Positions 13,494 to 13,934 of a stretch of DNA of 13,934 nucleotides are shown in pieces. The notes under the pieces were generated by a model, which ran no database searches, was not told the DNA's origin, and worked only from the letters and a program-made list of their open reading frames with translations. The stretch comes from Treponema sp. UBA3649 (GTDB lineage: Bacteria > Spirochaetota > Spirochaetia > Treponematales > Treponemataceae): positions 1 through 13,934 of the forward strand of contig DFKI01000068.1 in the NCBI GenBank assembly GCA_002373325.1, read 5' to 3'. The position numbers and the translations under genes were made by a program. Within the stretch, counting starts at the first letter, position 1; the number at the start of each line of letters is the position of its first letter.

Positions 13494-13620
13494 CAGATGT
13501 CATTCCCACACTCCGACAGATGTCATTCCCGCGCACCGACGCGGGAATCTCTAGAAAAAGGGATTGCCGGATCAAGTCCGGCAATGACACATGGTCTAGC
13601 ACGGCAATGACACATGGTGA
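13494..13620 (+). repeat. Array of 23-bp repeats in both orientations with two hairpins
   Basis: Two units starting CAGATGTCATTCCC (13494, 13517; period 23) are followed by two units of the opposite sense with GGCAATGACACATGG (13575, 13598; period 23). Between them stand two perfect hairpins: ATTCCCGCG / CACCGA / CGCGGGAAT (13525-13548) and ATTGCCGGA / TCAAG / TCCGGCAAT (13563-13585). Reverse complements of the first pair read GGGAATGACATCTG, showing one family in two orientations. Confidence 0.75.
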
Positions 13621-13736
13621 AATACAACGATGCCATAGGAGGTAAAAAACTCCAAAATCTACATTCTGTGAAAATAAACCTGACAAATTTATCCACTTTG
13701 ATTACCGCGGCACAAATTCGGGGCCTATTATATAGT

Positions 13737-13847
13737 ATGGAAAATAAAAAAAGAAAATTGACCCCGGAGGAAAAATGGGAGCGGGCGACGCTTGCCGACA
13801 GTTTCATCTTCTACAAGGTGATGGAAACCTCTAAAAACTCGTTTTAA
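13737..13847 (+). pseudogene. Truncated Rpn-family gene (5' fragment)
   Basis: The first 29 codons match the complete copy at 11616 with only silent changes, then the match stops at about 13823. Seven foreign codons (ETSKNSF) follow up to TAA at 13845-13847. The nuclease core and C-terminus are missing, so the 36-aa product cannot be a nuclease. The breakpoint coincides with the start of a palindromic repeat at 13825, which either inserted here or marks a deletion end. The remainder of the gene could continue beyond the window if the element is an insertion. Confidence 0.8.
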
Positions 13848-13934
13848 ACGAATTTTTAGAGGTTTGTCGAATTTTAAGTCATTGAAATACAATGACTTAA
13901 AATGTCGCGTTTTCAAAGACACCTCTAAAAACTG
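13825..13934 (+). repeat. MITE-like palindromic repeat element
   Basis: Two overlapping inverted repeats. The first has 20-bp arms at 13825-13844 and 13846-13865 with one mismatch. The second has a perfect inner stem ATTTTAAGTCATTG (13871-13884) / AAATA loop / 13890-13903, and outer ends A(A/G)TTTTTAGAGGT at 13851-13863 and, inverted, at 13921-13933. The 13-bp word ACCTCTAAAAACT occurs at 13827 and 13921, 94 bp apart. No coding capacity is visible. The element runs to the window edge, so its full length is unknown. Confidence 0.65.

Overview
This window looks like chromosomal DNA from a host-associated spirochaete, most likely a Treponema-type organism. The clues are moderate GC with AT-rich spacers, strong AGGAGG-type ribosome binding sites, luxS, a small outer-membrane beta-barrel gene, Rpn-type nuclease/transposase genes and short dispersed palindromes. 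The genus is an inference from overall character; no rRNA or species marker is present.

Layout. (1) 1-1044: the end of a dispersed repeat, a 26-bp palindrome, then a plus-strand pair, a GyrI-like small-molecule-binding protein overlapping a DUF3781 protein. (2) 1041-2458: two minus-strand genes of unclear function, a Sel1/TPR-like protein and an unrecognised 201-aa protein. (3) 2542-4696: a minus-strand ADP-ribose module made of a macrodomain protein, a DraG-type ADP-ribosylglycohydrolase whose C-terminus is displaced at a 7-A tract, and a 60-aa ORF. (4) 4718-6744: a YtrA-type system (ABC ATPase, ABC-2 permease, GntR regulator) with a palindromic operator lying on its promoter. (5) 6793-11268: a minus-strand run of luxS, a fused double-DUF1538 membrane protein, a double P-II protein, birA and a membrane-anchored alpha/beta hydrolase. 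(6) 11338-12484: a complete Rpn-family PD-(D/E)XK nuclease gene with a repeat-rich leader and flanking direct repeats. (7) 12631-13449: an outer-membrane protein gene with a good promoter and terminator. (8) 13457-13934: a second copy of the Rpn leader and the first 29 codons, cut off by a palindromic repeat element that runs off the window.

How the parts may work together. The GntR protein probably represses its own ABC operon through the 28-bp palindrome. The macrodomain gene follows 21 bp behind gntR and may share that transcript, so ADP-ribose removal could be co-regulated with the transporter. In the luxS run, DUF1538 and P-II genes abut with no gap and P-II overlaps birA, so these are very likely translated as a coupled set, with the P-II protein as a candidate regulator of the DUF1538 membrane protein. 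The most unusual material is non-coding: 23-bp-periodic repeats and TCAAG-loop hairpins with compensatory stem changes next to both Rpn copies, and a MITE-like palindrome that breaks the second copy.
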